From Alphaproteobacteria bacterium (GTDB taxonomy: Bacteria; Pseudomonadota; Alphaproteobacteria; JAVJVX01), in assembly GCA_040220875.1 (NCBI GenBank), contig JAVJVX010000009.1, positions 434,001 to 498,000 of the forward strand: a stretch of 64,000 nt of DNA, given 5' to 3'. Position 1 is the first letter of the stretch. Every line of letters starts with the position of its first letter. The position numbers and the translations under genes were made by a program. The notes beneath the pieces are model-generated. The model had not been told where the DNA came from and made no database searches. It saw nothing but the letters and a program-made list of their open reading frames with translations. Shown here piece by piece: positions 37,509 to 45,999 of this stretch.

Positions 37509-38194
37509 CGGCCTGCCTTGCCGCCGGGTGGGGGAATTGCGGGCAGTGCCGAGCCGCCGGCCGCGTCGCTCGGCGCGATCAGGATCCGAACCATGTCGGC
37601 ATCTCCCCGGTCGACGCCGGAAAGCACCGTCCCCGCGCCCGCCCCGCGGCTGACGAGTGCCGCCGCGAAAGCGCCCGCGCGGCGAAGAGAAACCGGCGGC
37701 GTGCCGGCCAGCTCCTCATCTGAAATCCAATGCGACCCGGTGAGAAACTGGAGATCGAATCGGCGTGAGGCCTCCCTCTCCAGCGAGACCACGAGATTGT
37801 CGAGAAACCGCGCCGATTCGGGCCGAAGCCGGGCGTCACCCGGCACGAAGAAAACATCGGCCGGAATTTCCACCTTGAGCACCTGCCCGCCATGGACCAC
37901 CTCTACCTGTGCAAGCGGCAACGCCGTCTGGACCAGACTGGAGATCCGGTCGATGTAAGGGTCGGCGCCGGGCGACAGCCCGACGCTCGCGACGAAGCGC
38001 TCGCCCCGGTATTGCCCTTTCGTCGCGTCGGCGAACGTCTCGCTGACACTGTTCAAGGTCGCCTCGGTCTTGACGTCGTTGTAACTGGACAGGCTGTTAA
38101 GCAGGACGAAAATTGCCAGGAGCAACAGGTACAGTCCGAGATAGACCTGGATTGCGCCCGGCTCCACCTGGTCATTGATCTCGTCGCCCGCCAT
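37505..38194 (-). CDS. MotB/OmpA-like membrane protein lacking the stator Asp
   Basis: A 229-residue protein with the same layout as the downstream MotB-like gene: a short cytosolic N-terminus, one TM segment (IQVYLGLYLLLLAIFVLLNSLSS) and a periplasmic OmpA-like domain (VFFVPGDARLRPESARFLDNLVVSL, then VSLRRAGAFAAALVSRG). No Asp or Glu occurs inside the TM segment, so it cannot serve as a conventional proton channel subunit. It may pair with the Asp-bearing protein or act as a structural scaffold. It follows cheZ by 12 bases. Confidence 0.75.
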   Translation of the reverse strand: MAGDEINDQVEPGAIQVYLGLYLLLLAIFVLLNSLSSYNDVKTEATLNSVSETFADATKGQYRGERFVASVGLSPGADPYIDRISSLVQTALPLAQVEVVHGGQVLKVEIPADVFFVPGDARLRPESARFLDNLVVSLEREASRRFDLQFLTGSHWISDEELAGTPPVSLRRAGAFAAALVSRGAGAGTVLSGVDRGDADMVRILIAPSDAAGGSALPAIPPPGGKAGR

Positions 38195-38206
38195 CGGGTC
38201 ACCACC

Positions 38207-38848
38207 CTAGTCGAAGCTGGCGAGAATGGCGTCGATATCTTCCTGAGTAGCGCCTTCGCCCGGCGTTGCCGGCCCGTTCAAAAGATCCGCTTCCGTTGTT
38301 GCGCCAGCGGTTCCTTCACTGGATACCGCCGCGGCCGTCTCCTTGTGCCTGCCGTCGGGATCGACGACTTCAAGAAGCTTGATAACCCGCTGCTCGATCA
38401 AACGGAGGGTGTTGACGACCTTGGTTACGCGTTGACCCGTAATGTCCTGGAAATTGCAGGCTTCATAAATTCTCGTAACCGCCATCTCCAGCTTCTCAGC
38501 CGCCTCGCCCTCGAGGCTACCGGTCACTTCCTCGATCGCCTCGGCGCATTCGAGGATTACGTTCGTGGCTTCCTCCGCCGCATCCACCACAGCACCCAAC
38601 TCATCAGTTGCGGTCGGGATATCGTGGGTCTGGATGTGCTCCGGCTGCAGGGCCGTCACTTCCTTCCGCGTTTCTTCAATGGTTCGGGCCAAAGCCAGCA
38701 GTTCTTGCTGCAGGCGCAAGTCAGAGGCAGTCACGTCACCCTCCAGAGATTCAACAGCCGACTCCACCATCGCTTGGAGCGCCGCGGCATCGGGAATTTC
38801 TGCAACTTCGGCGGAAAGCTTGCTGACCTGGTCGGACGCAAAACTCAT
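38207..38848 (-). CDS. cheZ: Protein phosphatase CheZ
   Basis: A 213-residue helical protein that dephosphorylates CheY-P. The active-site helix ACNFQDITGQRVTKV contains the conserved Asp/Gln pair, and the extreme C-terminus QEDIDAILASFD is the CheY-binding peptide, separated by a flexible linker. CheZ is best known from beta/gammaproteobacteria, but similar proteins occur in Rhodospirillales. It lies 23 bases downstream of cheY. Confidence 0.92.
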   Translation of the reverse strand: MSFASDQVSKLSAEVAEIPDAAALQAMVESAVESLEGDVTASDLRLQQELLALARTIEETRKEVTALQPEHIQTHDIPTATDELGAVVDAAEEATNVILECAEAIEEVTGSLEGEAAEKLEMAVTRIYEACNFQDITGQRVTKVVNTLRLIEQRVIKLLEVVDPDGRHKETAAAVSSEGTAGATTEADLLNGPATPGEGATQEDIDAILASFD

Positions 38849-38871
38849 TACTGTCCCCCTCAGTACTCTTT

Positions 38872-39261
38872 CTAGAAAGCGCCTATGACGCTTTCGAGCT
38901 TGGTTTTCAGTGTCGCAGCGTTGAAGGGCTTGACGATATAATTGTTGACGCCCGCTTCTTTCGCCGCGATGACATTTTCTGTCTTGCTCTCCGCCGTAAT
39001 CAGAATGAACGGGGTCGGACTAAGGTCCTTGTCGGCACGCACCTCCTTGAGAAGCTGGAAGCCTGTCATCGGCTCCATGTTCCAGTCGGAAATGACGAGC
39101 TTGAACCCCCCGTTGGCGCGAAGCTTCTGGAGTGCCGCGCTGCCGTCAGTAGCCTCCTCGACATTACTGAACCCGAGCTGTTTCAAGAGGTTACGGATGA
39201 TCCTGAGCATCGTCTTGTAATCGTCGACGATCAGGATGGGCATATTCATATCAACAGCCAT
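38872..39261 (-). CDS. cheY: Chemotaxis response regulator CheY
   Basis: A 129-residue stand-alone receiver domain. The acidic pocket Asp13/Asp14 (ILIVDDYKTM), the phospho-acceptor Asp59 (LVISDWNMEPMTGF), the Thr/Ala switch (ILITAES) and the Lys in YIVKPF are all present. It is very similar to motor-binding CheY. It heads the cheY-cheZ-motB-like operon, and a perfect CtrA box lies 95 bases upstream. Confidence 0.96.
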   Translation of the reverse strand: MAVDMNMPILIVDDYKTMLRIIRNLLKQLGFSNVEEATDGSAALQKLRANGGFKLVISDWNMEPMTGFQLLKEVRADKDLSPTPFILITAESKTENVIAAKEAGVNNYIVKPFNAATLKTKLESVIGAF

Positions 39262-39355
39262 AAGTCACTTTCCATTGTCATTTTTTGGCCGGGTTCAGGG
39301 CCCCCTCCCGATCCCGGCAAGCGAGCCGACACGCCATGACCCTAAAAAATTGCGG

Positions 39356-39371
39356 TTAAATTGCCCTTAAC
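39356..39371. promoter_or_regulatory. Perfect CtrA box upstream of cheY
   Basis: TTAAATTGCCCTTAAC matches the CtrA consensus TTAA-N7-TTAA(C) at every fixed position. It sits in the 124-base gap between cheY and motE, about 95 bases before the cheY start. Confidence 0.75.
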
Positions 39372-39385
39372 ACGAGATATCCCGA

Positions 39386-40108
39386 TCAAGGTCTTTCGGC
39401 GACCTCGGCGGGTTCACGCTGGCGGGCCATTTCGAGGGTGACACCTTTCGCGCGCGCCGGGTCCATATCGGCCAGGATCGGCGCCGTCTTGCTTTCCTTC
39501 ATCCGGCCGAGAACCTTGAGAAGGACATCCATCTCCAGATCATTGAAGATGCGCGCAGCGTCTTTCGACTTCATTTTCTCGTAGATCGTGACCAGGCTCT
39601 TGAGCTTGGCTTCTTCCTGCTTGTCAAATTTATCGATGAGGGCCTCTACGGTCCCTTTGAGCTGGGTCAGTTCCGCAATCTTCTGCTCGACCCGCGTTTC
39701 AGTCGCTTTCAGCAACCGATCGCGCATGGCAATATCTTCTTCCCATGCCTTCAGCTCGTTGCGACGGGTCACGAGACGTTGAAGAGTCAGTATCTCGGAC
39801 TCCGTCATCTGGCTCAAATCCACGAACCCGTCAGCCGAACCCGCTGCCGTTCCCTGGTCCGCGACCGCTCCATCCGTCTCCACGTCCTCGGGTTCCGTAC
39901 CGGCGGCCGCGCTTTCCGTCTGATCGCTCGCCTCTTCCGTCTCCTCTGCCGCCTGTGCCTGATTGGCCCGAAGGCTGAAACCGGAGTTCTGGTCCGTCAT
40001 GTCCGACCAGAAGCCACCGATTTTGACGCTCAGCAGGACTCCGAGGCAGCCAATGGCGACCGGCAGGACCCGAAATCTGACCATGCGCCGGGGTTTGGCG
40101 GCCATCAT
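39386..40108 (-). CDS. motE: MotE family flagellar protein
   Basis: A 240-residue protein with an N-terminal membrane anchor or signal (VLPVAIGCLGVLLSVKIGGF), a long acidic Glu/Ala linker, a coiled coil (LQRLVTRRNELKAWEEDIAMRDRLLKATETRVEQKIAELTQLKG, in parts) and an MgtE-N-like helical end (IYEKMKSKDAARIFNDLEMDVLLKVLGRMKESKTAPILADMDPARA). MotE proteins of alphaproteobacteria are periplasmic chaperone/motility factors. It is last in the fliL-fliM-DUF6468-motE operon and overlaps DUF6468 by 4 bases. Confidence 0.85.
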   Translation of the reverse strand: MMAAKPRRMVRFRVLPVAIGCLGVLLSVKIGGFWSDMTDQNSGFSLRANQAQAAEETEEASDQTESAAAGTEPEDVETDGAVADQGTAAGSADGFVDLSQMTESEILTLQRLVTRRNELKAWEEDIAMRDRLLKATETRVEQKIAELTQLKGTVEALIDKFDKQEEAKLKSLVTIYEKMKSKDAARIFNDLEMDVLLKVLGRMKESKTAPILADMDPARAKGVTLEMARQREPAEVAERP

Positions 40109-40617
40109 CGGCCCCCGTCAAGGGCCCGCAACAGCCCCTCCGCCGCCTGCGACGGCGATCTCATCGGGCCAGGCTCACCCTGCCGGCGACGCACCTCCTC
40201 ACGAAGCGCCGAGCGGCGCGGCGGCACACCGGACCCAAGCACAGTCTCATCCGGTTCCGTCACCTCTTTTGCCCGGGAGCCCATTGTTCTGCGCGCACCC
40301 GAGATCGATCCCTCCAACCGATCAGCCAGTCGCTGACCGCTGCTCAGGATGACATCCAGTTCATCACGAAGCGCTTTGCCTTCGCGCGTGCCTGCCGCCA
40401 GATCCCGCACCAGACCCTCGCCGGCCGACTTCATTTCGGTGACACCCTTTTCCGCGCTCGCAGCCGCCGCCTGAAAGGCGGCCAGCATTCCACCCATCTC
40501 GTTCTCATTGTTTTTGAAAACCTTGAGGCGATTGTTGAGCACGACACAAAACCCGATCATCACCGCAACCAGAACGATGAGGGCACCATCGAGAAAAAGG
40601 CCTAGTGTCATGTTCAA
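40105..40617 (-). CDS. DUF6468 domain protein
   Basis: A 170-residue protein with one N-terminal TM segment (LGLFLDGALIVLVAVMIGFCVVLNNRLKVFKNNENEMGGML) followed by a helical cytosolic region and an Arg-rich disordered tail. It matches the DUF6468 pattern seen between fliM and motE in alphaproteobacteria. The role is unknown but motility-related by context: 4-base overlaps with both fliM and motE. Confidence 0.8.
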   Translation of the reverse strand: MNMTLGLFLDGALIVLVAVMIGFCVVLNNRLKVFKNNENEMGGMLAAFQAAAASAEKGVTEMKSAGEGLVRDLAAGTREGKALRDELDVILSSGQRLADRLEGSISGARRTMGSRAKEVTEPDETVLGSGVPPRRSALREEVRRRQGEPGPMRSPSQAAEGLLRALDGGR

Positions 40618-41717
40618 TTATCCTTATCAGCACGTGACTTTCGGTCGATCTGGACCGCGATACGGCCGCGGGACCGCCCGACTTTTCCGGTAAACAGGGG
40701 AATATCGCCGCAGCAGATCTTGACGTCGGAATCCGGCATGGCGTCCAGCATCAGCCGCTCGCCCACTCTGATGTTCATGATTTGGGTCAGCGACATCAGT
40801 TGCTCATCGAGTACCGCCGTGACCTCGATATCGGTGGACCACAGCTCGGTCGCGAGATGGTTTTCCCAGATCGAGTCGTGGCCGAATTTCTCGCCAACAA
40901 ACATCTGCAAGAGGAGTTCCCGGATCGGCTCCAGCGTCGCATACGGCAACAGCAACTCCATGCGTCCGCCGCGATCTTCCATGTCGATCCGGAAACGCGC
41001 CAGAATGGCGGCGTTGGCCGGGCGCGCGATGGTCGCGAAACGGGGATTGGTCTCGAGCCGCTCGAACCGGAAATTGACCGGGCTCAGAGGGTCGAAAGCG
41101 GCGCTGAGATCGGACAGGACGACCTGCATCAGCCGGTCGACCAGCGTGTGCTCGATCGTCGTGTAGGGCCGCCCTTCGATGGCCAACGGCACCGTTCCGC
41201 GACGACCGCCCAGCAACACGTCCACGACCGAATAAATCAGCGAACTGTCGACCGTCATCAGCCCGTAATCGTCCCATTCCTCGGCCCGGAACACCGCCAG
41301 CATCGCCGGCAGCGGGATCGAGTTGAGGTAGTCCCCAAACCGGACCGACGTGATGTTATCGAGCGAAACCTCGACGTTATCGGAGGTAAAATTTCTCAGG
41401 CTGGTGGACATCATGCGCACCAGCCGATCGAAGATGACCTCGAGCATGGGCAGGCGCTCATACGAAACGAGCGCACTGTTCACAATGGCGCTGACACCAC
41501 CCCCGCCAGAGCCATTTTCGTCATCGTCGAAGCCCAGCAGGCTGTCAATCTCGTCCTGGTTGAGGACGCGGTTCTGCGGCACGTGATCGGCGCCGCCCTG
41601 GGAGTCGTCACCTTCCCCGTCGGTCATCGCCTCCCATTCCGCCGCCAGCGCGTCGGCGTCAGCGTCGGAATTGTCGTCTTCGGGCTTCTCTGCTGCTTGA
41701 TCTGTCGTATCGGACAT
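40614..41717 (-). CDS. fliM: Flagellar motor switch protein FliM
   Basis: A 367-residue C-ring protein that binds CheY-P and FliG. The CheY-binding motif LNQDEIDSLLGFDD lies at about residue 52 instead of at the extreme N-terminus, behind an acidic extension containing ALAAEWEAM; this is usual in alphaproteobacteria. The FliM core (DNITSVRFGDYLNSIPLPAMLAVFRAEEW, IEGRPYTTIEHTLVDRLM) and the C-terminal SpoA domain (LDEQLMSLTQIMNIRVGERLML) are intact. It follows fliL by 44 bases. Confidence 0.97.
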   Translation of the reverse strand: MSDTTDQAAEKPEDDNSDADADALAAEWEAMTDGEGDDSQGGADHVPQNRVLNQDEIDSLLGFDDDENGSGGGGVSAIVNSALVSYERLPMLEVIFDRLVRMMSTSLRNFTSDNVEVSLDNITSVRFGDYLNSIPLPAMLAVFRAEEWDDYGLMTVDSSLIYSVVDVLLGGRRGTVPLAIEGRPYTTIEHTLVDRLMQVVLSDLSAAFDPLSPVNFRFERLETNPRFATIARPANAAILARFRIDMEDRGGRMELLLPYATLEPIRELLLQMFVGEKFGHDSIWENHLATELWSTDIEVTAVLDEQLMSLTQIMNIRVGERLMLDAMPDSDVKICCGDIPLFTGKVGRSRGRIAVQIDRKSRADKDN

Positions 41718-41761
41718 TCAGGACTCCGGCCAAAAGTAACGGGCCTAAGGCCTCGACGGGC

Positions 41762-42298
41762 TCACTGAACGAGCATTTCGGTAAAGAGGACGTCGTTGAC
41801 CTTGATGGGTTCAACCGCTGCGCGGACACGCGCCAGAAGCTCCTCGCGCAGGCGGTGAATTCCGGCCGACCCTCGAAGATCCTCGGCCCGAAGTTCACGA
41901 AGGTAGACCTGAAAATGGTCCATAACCCGGGGCATGCGAAGTTCGACTGTAGCGATATCGCTCTCCTCCGGTACTTCCAGCGCCACCTTGATCTTGAGAA
42001 AGCTGGTGCGCCGGCCGGCGGCGTTGAGGTTGACGAGCATTTCGGGCAGCTCGACATAGACTGGCGGCGCCTCGGCCGTCTCCTCGCCAACAGTCTCATC
42101 GGCCACCACTTCGGCCTCGTCCTCGGACCCCAGTCCCGCCACGAAAAAGAGGGCCCCCAGGGCGAGAAGGAACATGACCGCCGGCAGGATGATAAAAAGG
42201 ACAAGCCGCTTGCCGTTCCAGCTTTTCTTCGGCCCCAACTCGAGGTCTTCGCCCTCGAGGCCGCCGTCTTCAGCCTCTTCGTTCGTGACATCTGTCAT
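41762..42298 (-). CDS. fliL: Flagellar basal-body-associated protein FliL
   Basis: A 178-residue single-TM protein that surrounds and strengthens the stator. It has an N-terminal acidic cytosolic segment, a TM helix (LVLFIILPAVMFLLALGALFFVAGL) and a periplasmic stomatin-like domain (VYVELPEMLVNLNAAGRRTSFLKIKVALEV, with the terminal NDVLFTEMLVQ). It is first in the fliL-fliM-DUF6468-motE operon and divergent from flgF. Confidence 0.95.
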   Translation of the reverse strand: MTDVTNEEAEDGGLEGEDLELGPKKSWNGKRLVLFIILPAVMFLLALGALFFVAGLGSEDEAEVVADETVGEETAEAPPVYVELPEMLVNLNAAGRRTSFLKIKVALEVPEESDIATVELRMPRVMDHFQVYLRELRAEDLRGSAGIHRLREELLARVRAAVEPIKVNDVLFTEMLVQ

Positions 42299-42680
42299 CG
42301 GTCAGCCGCTCGCCCCTGCCCCGGATGACGAGCGCGTCGCCAACCCGGTGAATAATTGCCGGCAGGACATAAGGTGTTGCCCCGCAAGTCTCATGGGCAG
42401 GACCCTAAACAGGTTTTGTTAACGATAAGTTGAGCTACGGCGAAATCACGGCACGCCGGCCAAATAAATGCGGCAAAAAATGCCGGGCAAGCCCTGCATC
42501 GCGCGGCCTGACAGACCGGATTTTGCCGGGCGCCGATCAGCCATCCCGCTGATTTAGCGCCATTTCCACCATGGCACGCGAGATGCAAGACGAGGGGCGC
42601 ACGGCACTCGCGCCGGGTGACGTCTTGCCCTTCGAGCGCGGTGCGAAAACGAACAGAACGGCGTTTACGAGGTTTTCCGC
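42299..42680. promoter_or_regulatory. fliL-flgF divergent regulatory region (382 bases)
   Basis: This stretch has no gene. It contains a near-consensus CtrA box, TTAACGATAAGTTGA (42419-42433, TTAA-N7-TTGA, one mismatch), about 120 bases before fliL. A sigma-54 element near flgF is listed separately. In Caulobacter the fliL operon is a CtrA-controlled class II promoter, so the position is as expected. Confidence 0.5.
42572..42587 (+). promoter_or_regulatory. Sigma-54 promoter of flgF
   Basis: TGGCACGCGAGATGCA fits the -24/-12 consensus TGGCAC-N5-TTGCA at all but one position, with the invariant GG and GC 10 bases apart. Transcription would begin near 42599, about 80 bases before the flgF ATG. 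Confidence 0.72.
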
Positions 42681-43400
42681 ATGTCCACACTGGGCCATGT
42701 CACCCTTTCACGGCAGATGGTGTTGCGCAGCCAGCTTGATTCCATTGCGCACAACATTGCCAATGCTGAAACGCCTTCCTTCAAGGGACGGCATACTTTT
42801 CTGGTGGAAAAAGTGGCGCGCCCGCCGCAGGGGAACGCCATCTCCTTCGTTTCCACCATCGCCGATCTGCGCGATTTTTCCGAAGGGCCGCTCAAAACGA
42901 CCGGTGGCGAGCTTGACCTGGCGATCCGGGGCGCCGGCTTCTTCAAGGTGGATAACGGATTTACCACCCAATACACTCGCAACGGCAGCTTCGAACTGGA
43001 TTTCGACGGCCAGCTCACCACCAAATCGGGCTCACTGGTGCTCGACACCAATGACCGCCCCATCGTCATCCCGCCCGATGCCGGACCGGTCGCAATCGCC
43101 CGGGACGGCACGGTTTCGGGCCCCGCCGGGGTGCTGGGCACGATCAAGGTGGTCACCTTCGATGATCCGAACAGCCTGACCGATGCCGGGGACACGCTTT
43201 ACACCGCAAGCCAGCCCGAGATCGAGGCCGAAGGGCATGAGATTCATCAGGGCGTGCTGGAAACCGCCAATGTCCAGGCGGTAATGGAAATTACCCGCAT
43301 GATCGAGGTATTGCGCGCTTACCAGTCAGTGCAGCGCATCACCGAACAGAATCACGATCTGTCGCGCCAAACCATCCAGAAACTGACGGAAGTCAATTAG
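42681..43400 (+). CDS. flgF: Flagellar basal-body rod protein FlgF
   Basis: A 239-residue proximal-rod protein. The rod N-terminus (LRSQLDSIAHNIANAETPSFKG), the central D1 segment (LDLAIRGAGFFKV, TRNGSFELD) and the C-terminal rod helix (VQAVMEITRMIEVLRAYQSVQRITEQ) are all recognisable. The N-terminus (MSTLGHVTLSRQMVLR) fits FlgF better than FlgG. It heads flgF-flgG-flgA-flgH under a sigma-54 promoter. Confidence 0.95.
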   Translation: MSTLGHVTLSRQMVLRSQLDSIAHNIANAETPSFKGRHTFLVEKVARPPQGNAISFVSTIADLRDFSEGPLKTTGGELDLAIRGAGFFKVDNGFTTQYTRNGSFELDFDGQLTTKSGSLVLDTNDRPIVIPPDAGPVAIARDGTVSGPAGVLGTIKVVTFDDPNSLTDAGDTLYTASQPEIEAEGHEIHQGVLETANVQAVMEITRMIEVLRAYQSVQRITEQNHDLSRQTIQKLTEVN

Positions 43401-43417
43401 AAACCGGGGAACATCCC

Positions 43418-44203
43418 ATGAAGTCACTCGATATCGCCGCCACCGGCATGCTTGCCCAGCAGCTAAACGTGGACGTCATTTCGAACAACATTTCGAATAT
43501 GAACACCACGGGCTACAAGCGCCAGCGCGCCGAATTCCAGGATCTCCTCTACCAGAGCCAGCTTGCGGTCGGCTCCACCTCCTCCGATGCCGGAACTATT
43601 TCGCCGGCCGGCGTGCAGACGGGGCTGGGTGTGAAGGCGGCGGCGGTCTATCGGATGACCAACCAGGGCACTCTCACCCAGACCGACAACCCCTTCGACA
43701 TCGCCATTCAGGGCAAAGGATATTTCGAGATCGACCTGCCCACCGGCGAGACCGGCTATACCCGTGCCGGATCGTTTCAGGTCAGCCCGGACGGCGAACT
43801 GGTGACGACCGAGGGATACCTGGTCCAGCCGGGTGTCACCATCCCCAACGATGCCACCAACGTGACCATCAACGAAAGTGGCGAGGTGATCGTCTCTCAG
43901 CAGGGCGTCGCCGCACCCATCAATGTCGGACAGTTAAGCCTTGTCGTGTTCCCGAACGAGGCCGGGCTGGAGGCCGAGGGGAGCAACCTTCTCACCGAAA
44001 CAGCCGCCTCCGGCGGCCCCATCGCCGGCGTGCCCGGCGAAGCCGGATTCGGCTCCCTGATTCAGGGGTTCCTGGAATCGTCGAACGTGGACGCGGTGGC
44101 CGAGATTACCTCGCTGATCCGCGCCCAGCGAGCCTATGAGATGAACTCCAAGGTGATCGAGACAGCCGATCAGATGATGTCCACGACCACCCAGCTAAGG
44201 TAG
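43418..44203 (+). CDS. flgG: Flagellar distal-rod protein FlgG
   Basis: A 261-residue distal-rod subunit with the diagnostic start MKSLDIAATGMLAQQLNVDVISNNISNMNTTGYKRQRAEFQDLLYQ (in parts). It has the core IAIQGKGYFEIDLPTGETGYTRAGSFQVS and the C-terminus SSNVDAVAEITSLIRAQRAYEMNSKVIETADQMM. The length is standard. It lies 17 bases after flgF. Confidence 0.98.
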   Translation: MKSLDIAATGMLAQQLNVDVISNNISNMNTTGYKRQRAEFQDLLYQSQLAVGSTSSDAGTISPAGVQTGLGVKAAAVYRMTNQGTLTQTDNPFDIAIQGKGYFEIDLPTGETGYTRAGSFQVSPDGELVTTEGYLVQPGVTIPNDATNVTINESGEVIVSQQGVAAPINVGQLSLVVFPNEAGLEAEGSNLLTETAASGGPIAGVPGEAGFGSLIQGFLESSNVDAVAEITSLIRAQRAYEMNSKVIETADQMMSTTTQLR

Positions 44204-44211
44204 GCCCAGCG

Positions 44212-45192
44212 ATGAGACCGCTTACCCTTTTCTTCACGATCCTCGCCGCCATGGCCCTCTCGAGCGCGGGTTGGGCCGACACGCCCCTGTTGCGTCACCA
44301 CGTTGTCGTCAGTGCGCCGAAAGTCACGCTGGGAGACGTGTTCCAGGGGGCAGGCGAGCATGCGGACACCGTCGTCGCCAACGCACCCGCCCCTGGACGA
44401 AGCATCGCCTATGACGGCGCGTGGCTCCGGTCAGTCGCCCAGGCATACGGGCTCGACTGGCGGCCGACCGGCACCGAGACCGTTCAGATCGAGCGTGCGA
44501 GCCGGCTCATCACGGCCGGTGAAATCAAGGCGGCCCTGATCAGGGCGCTTGGGAGTGCGCGCGAGGGCCCGCGGCACGGATCGGATACGATGTCGCTCAG
44601 CCTGGATAACGAGACCCTCCGTTTCGAGGTCAGCGAGACCGCCACCGGACCGGTCACGGTCGCCGATTTGCGGCGCCTCGATGATTCCGGGCGTTTCCGT
44701 GCAATCCTGCGCCTGCCAAGCGCTGGCGACCGGCCAGACGATGTGCAGGTGTCGGGGCAGATTCATCACATGATCGAGATCCCCGTGCTGACGGAACGGG
44801 CGGCGCCGGGCAAGGTGATCCGCAAACGCGATATCGAGTGGCTTTCAATGCGCAAGGAAGCGCTGGACCGCCGGGATATCGTCGACGCGGAGGCACTGAT
44901 CGGAAAAAGCCCGCGGCGCGCCATTCGCGCGGGTGAACCGGTGCGCCACCGCGACGTACAGGAGCCGATCATCGTGAAAAAAGGCCAGATGGTCACGGTA
45001 CGGTATGTCACGGACCGGATGACGCTCATCGCGCAGGGCAAGGCCATGGAGGACGGCGCCCGGCGCGAAGTCATCCGAATTCTCAACCTGCGCAGCAATT
45101 CGGTCATCGAAGGCGAGGTCGCCGGCCCGTCGGTCGCCGATGTTATCACCAACAAGATGTCGATCGGCGCTGGCGTAGCGGCGCTGAACTAA
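44212..45192 (+). CDS. flgA: Flagellar P-ring assembly chaperone FlgA
   Basis: A 326-residue periplasmic chaperone for FlgI. It has a Sec signal peptide (LTLFFTILAAMALSSAGWA), an N-terminal wing domain and a C-terminal SAF domain (ERAAPGKVIRKRDIEWLSMRKEALDRRDIVDAEALIGKSPRRAIRAGEPV, in parts, then VKKGQMVTVRY). It lies between flgG and flgH, 8 bases after the former. Confidence 0.94.
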   Translation: MRPLTLFFTILAAMALSSAGWADTPLLRHHVVVSAPKVTLGDVFQGAGEHADTVVANAPAPGRSIAYDGAWLRSVAQAYGLDWRPTGTETVQIERASRLITAGEIKAALIRALGSAREGPRHGSDTMSLSLDNETLRFEVSETATGPVTVADLRRLDDSGRFRAILRLPSAGDRPDDVQVSGQIHHMIEIPVLTERAAPGKVIRKRDIEWLSMRKEALDRRDIVDAEALIGKSPRRAIRAGEPVRHRDVQEPIIVKKGQMVTVRYVTDRMTLIAQGKAMEDGARREVIRILNLRSNSVIEGEVAGPSVADVITNKMSIGAGVAALN

Positions 45193-45222
45193 GGCCGGCC
45201 CACCGGCCCGGGAGTGGAATTC

Positions 45223-45981
45223 ATGGCTTTTCTTTATTCGCGCCTCATCGTGCCGCTCGCCCTTGCCGCCGCCATGTCAGGCTTGAGCGCATGCAGCACG
45301 GTCGACCGGCTGAGCCAGGTCGGAGAGGTGCCGGTTTTGACCCAGATCGAGGATCCGACCCGGCTTGAGGGTTACCGGCCTGTGAGTATTCCCATGCCGG
45401 AGACCCATACGGCCGAGCGGACGCCCAACTCCCTTTGGCGCACCGGAGCGCGGGCGTTCTTCAAGGACCAGAGGGCCGGCCGCGTGGGCGATCTCCTGAC
45501 CGTTCTGATCGATATCGAGGATGGCGCCAAGTTCAACAACAAGACACGGCGTTCGCGCAAGAACAGCGAAAGCGCCAATGCGGACAAGCTGCTAGGGCTG
45601 GAAAGCAAGCTCAGCAAGATCCTCCCCGACGCGGTGGACCCTACGAACCTGGTGGATGCCGGCAGCGAGAGCTCGAGCGAGGGCGACGGCGAGATTGACC
45701 GTACCGAAGAACTGGAACTGACGGTGGCGGCGCTCATCACCCAGTCTTTGCCCAACGGAAATCTGGTGATCGTCGGCCGGCAGGAGATCCGCGTGAATTA
45801 CGAGGTGCGCGAGTTGCAGGTGGCCGGCATCATCCGGCCCGAGGACATCAGCTCCACCAACAGCATCAGATTCGAGCAGATCGCGGAAGCGCGGATTTCC
45901 TACGGCGGGCGGGGCCATATTTCGGACGTTCAGCAGCCCCGCTACGGACAGCAGGTCTATGACATCCTGTTCCCGTTCTAG
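45223..45981 (+). CDS. flgH: Flagellar L-ring lipoprotein FlgH
   Basis: A 252-residue outer-membrane L-ring lipoprotein with a signal peptide ending in the lipobox LSAC (Cys24). The family motifs SLWRTGARAFFKDQRAGRVGDLLTVLIDI and VNYEVRELQVAGIIRPEDI are present, and the C-terminus GRGHISDVQQPRYGQQVYDILFPF is diagnostic. The ATG at 45223 is preferred over a GTG at 45214, because the GGAG Shine-Dalgarno (45211-45214) lies 8 bases before the ATG and overlaps the GTG. Confidence 0.96.
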   Translation: MAFLYSRLIVPLALAAAMSGLSACSTVDRLSQVGEVPVLTQIEDPTRLEGYRPVSIPMPETHTAERTPNSLWRTGARAFFKDQRAGRVGDLLTVLIDIEDGAKFNNKTRRSRKNSESANADKLLGLESKLSKILPDAVDPTNLVDAGSESSSEGDGEIDRTEELELTVAALITQSLPNGNLVIVGRQEIRVNYEVRELQVAGIIRPEDISSTNSIRFEQIAEARISYGGRGHISDVQQPRYGQQVYDILFPF

Positions 45982-45996
45982 GCGGGCCGGGCCCGC
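45982..45996. terminator. Hairpin between convergent flgH and dksA (weak terminator candidate)
   Basis: GCGGGC-CGG-GCCCGC is a perfect six-pair stem filling the 18-base gap between the two stop codons. No T-run follows on either strand, so intrinsic termination is doubtful. Confidence 0.35.
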
Positions 45997-45999
45997 GGC

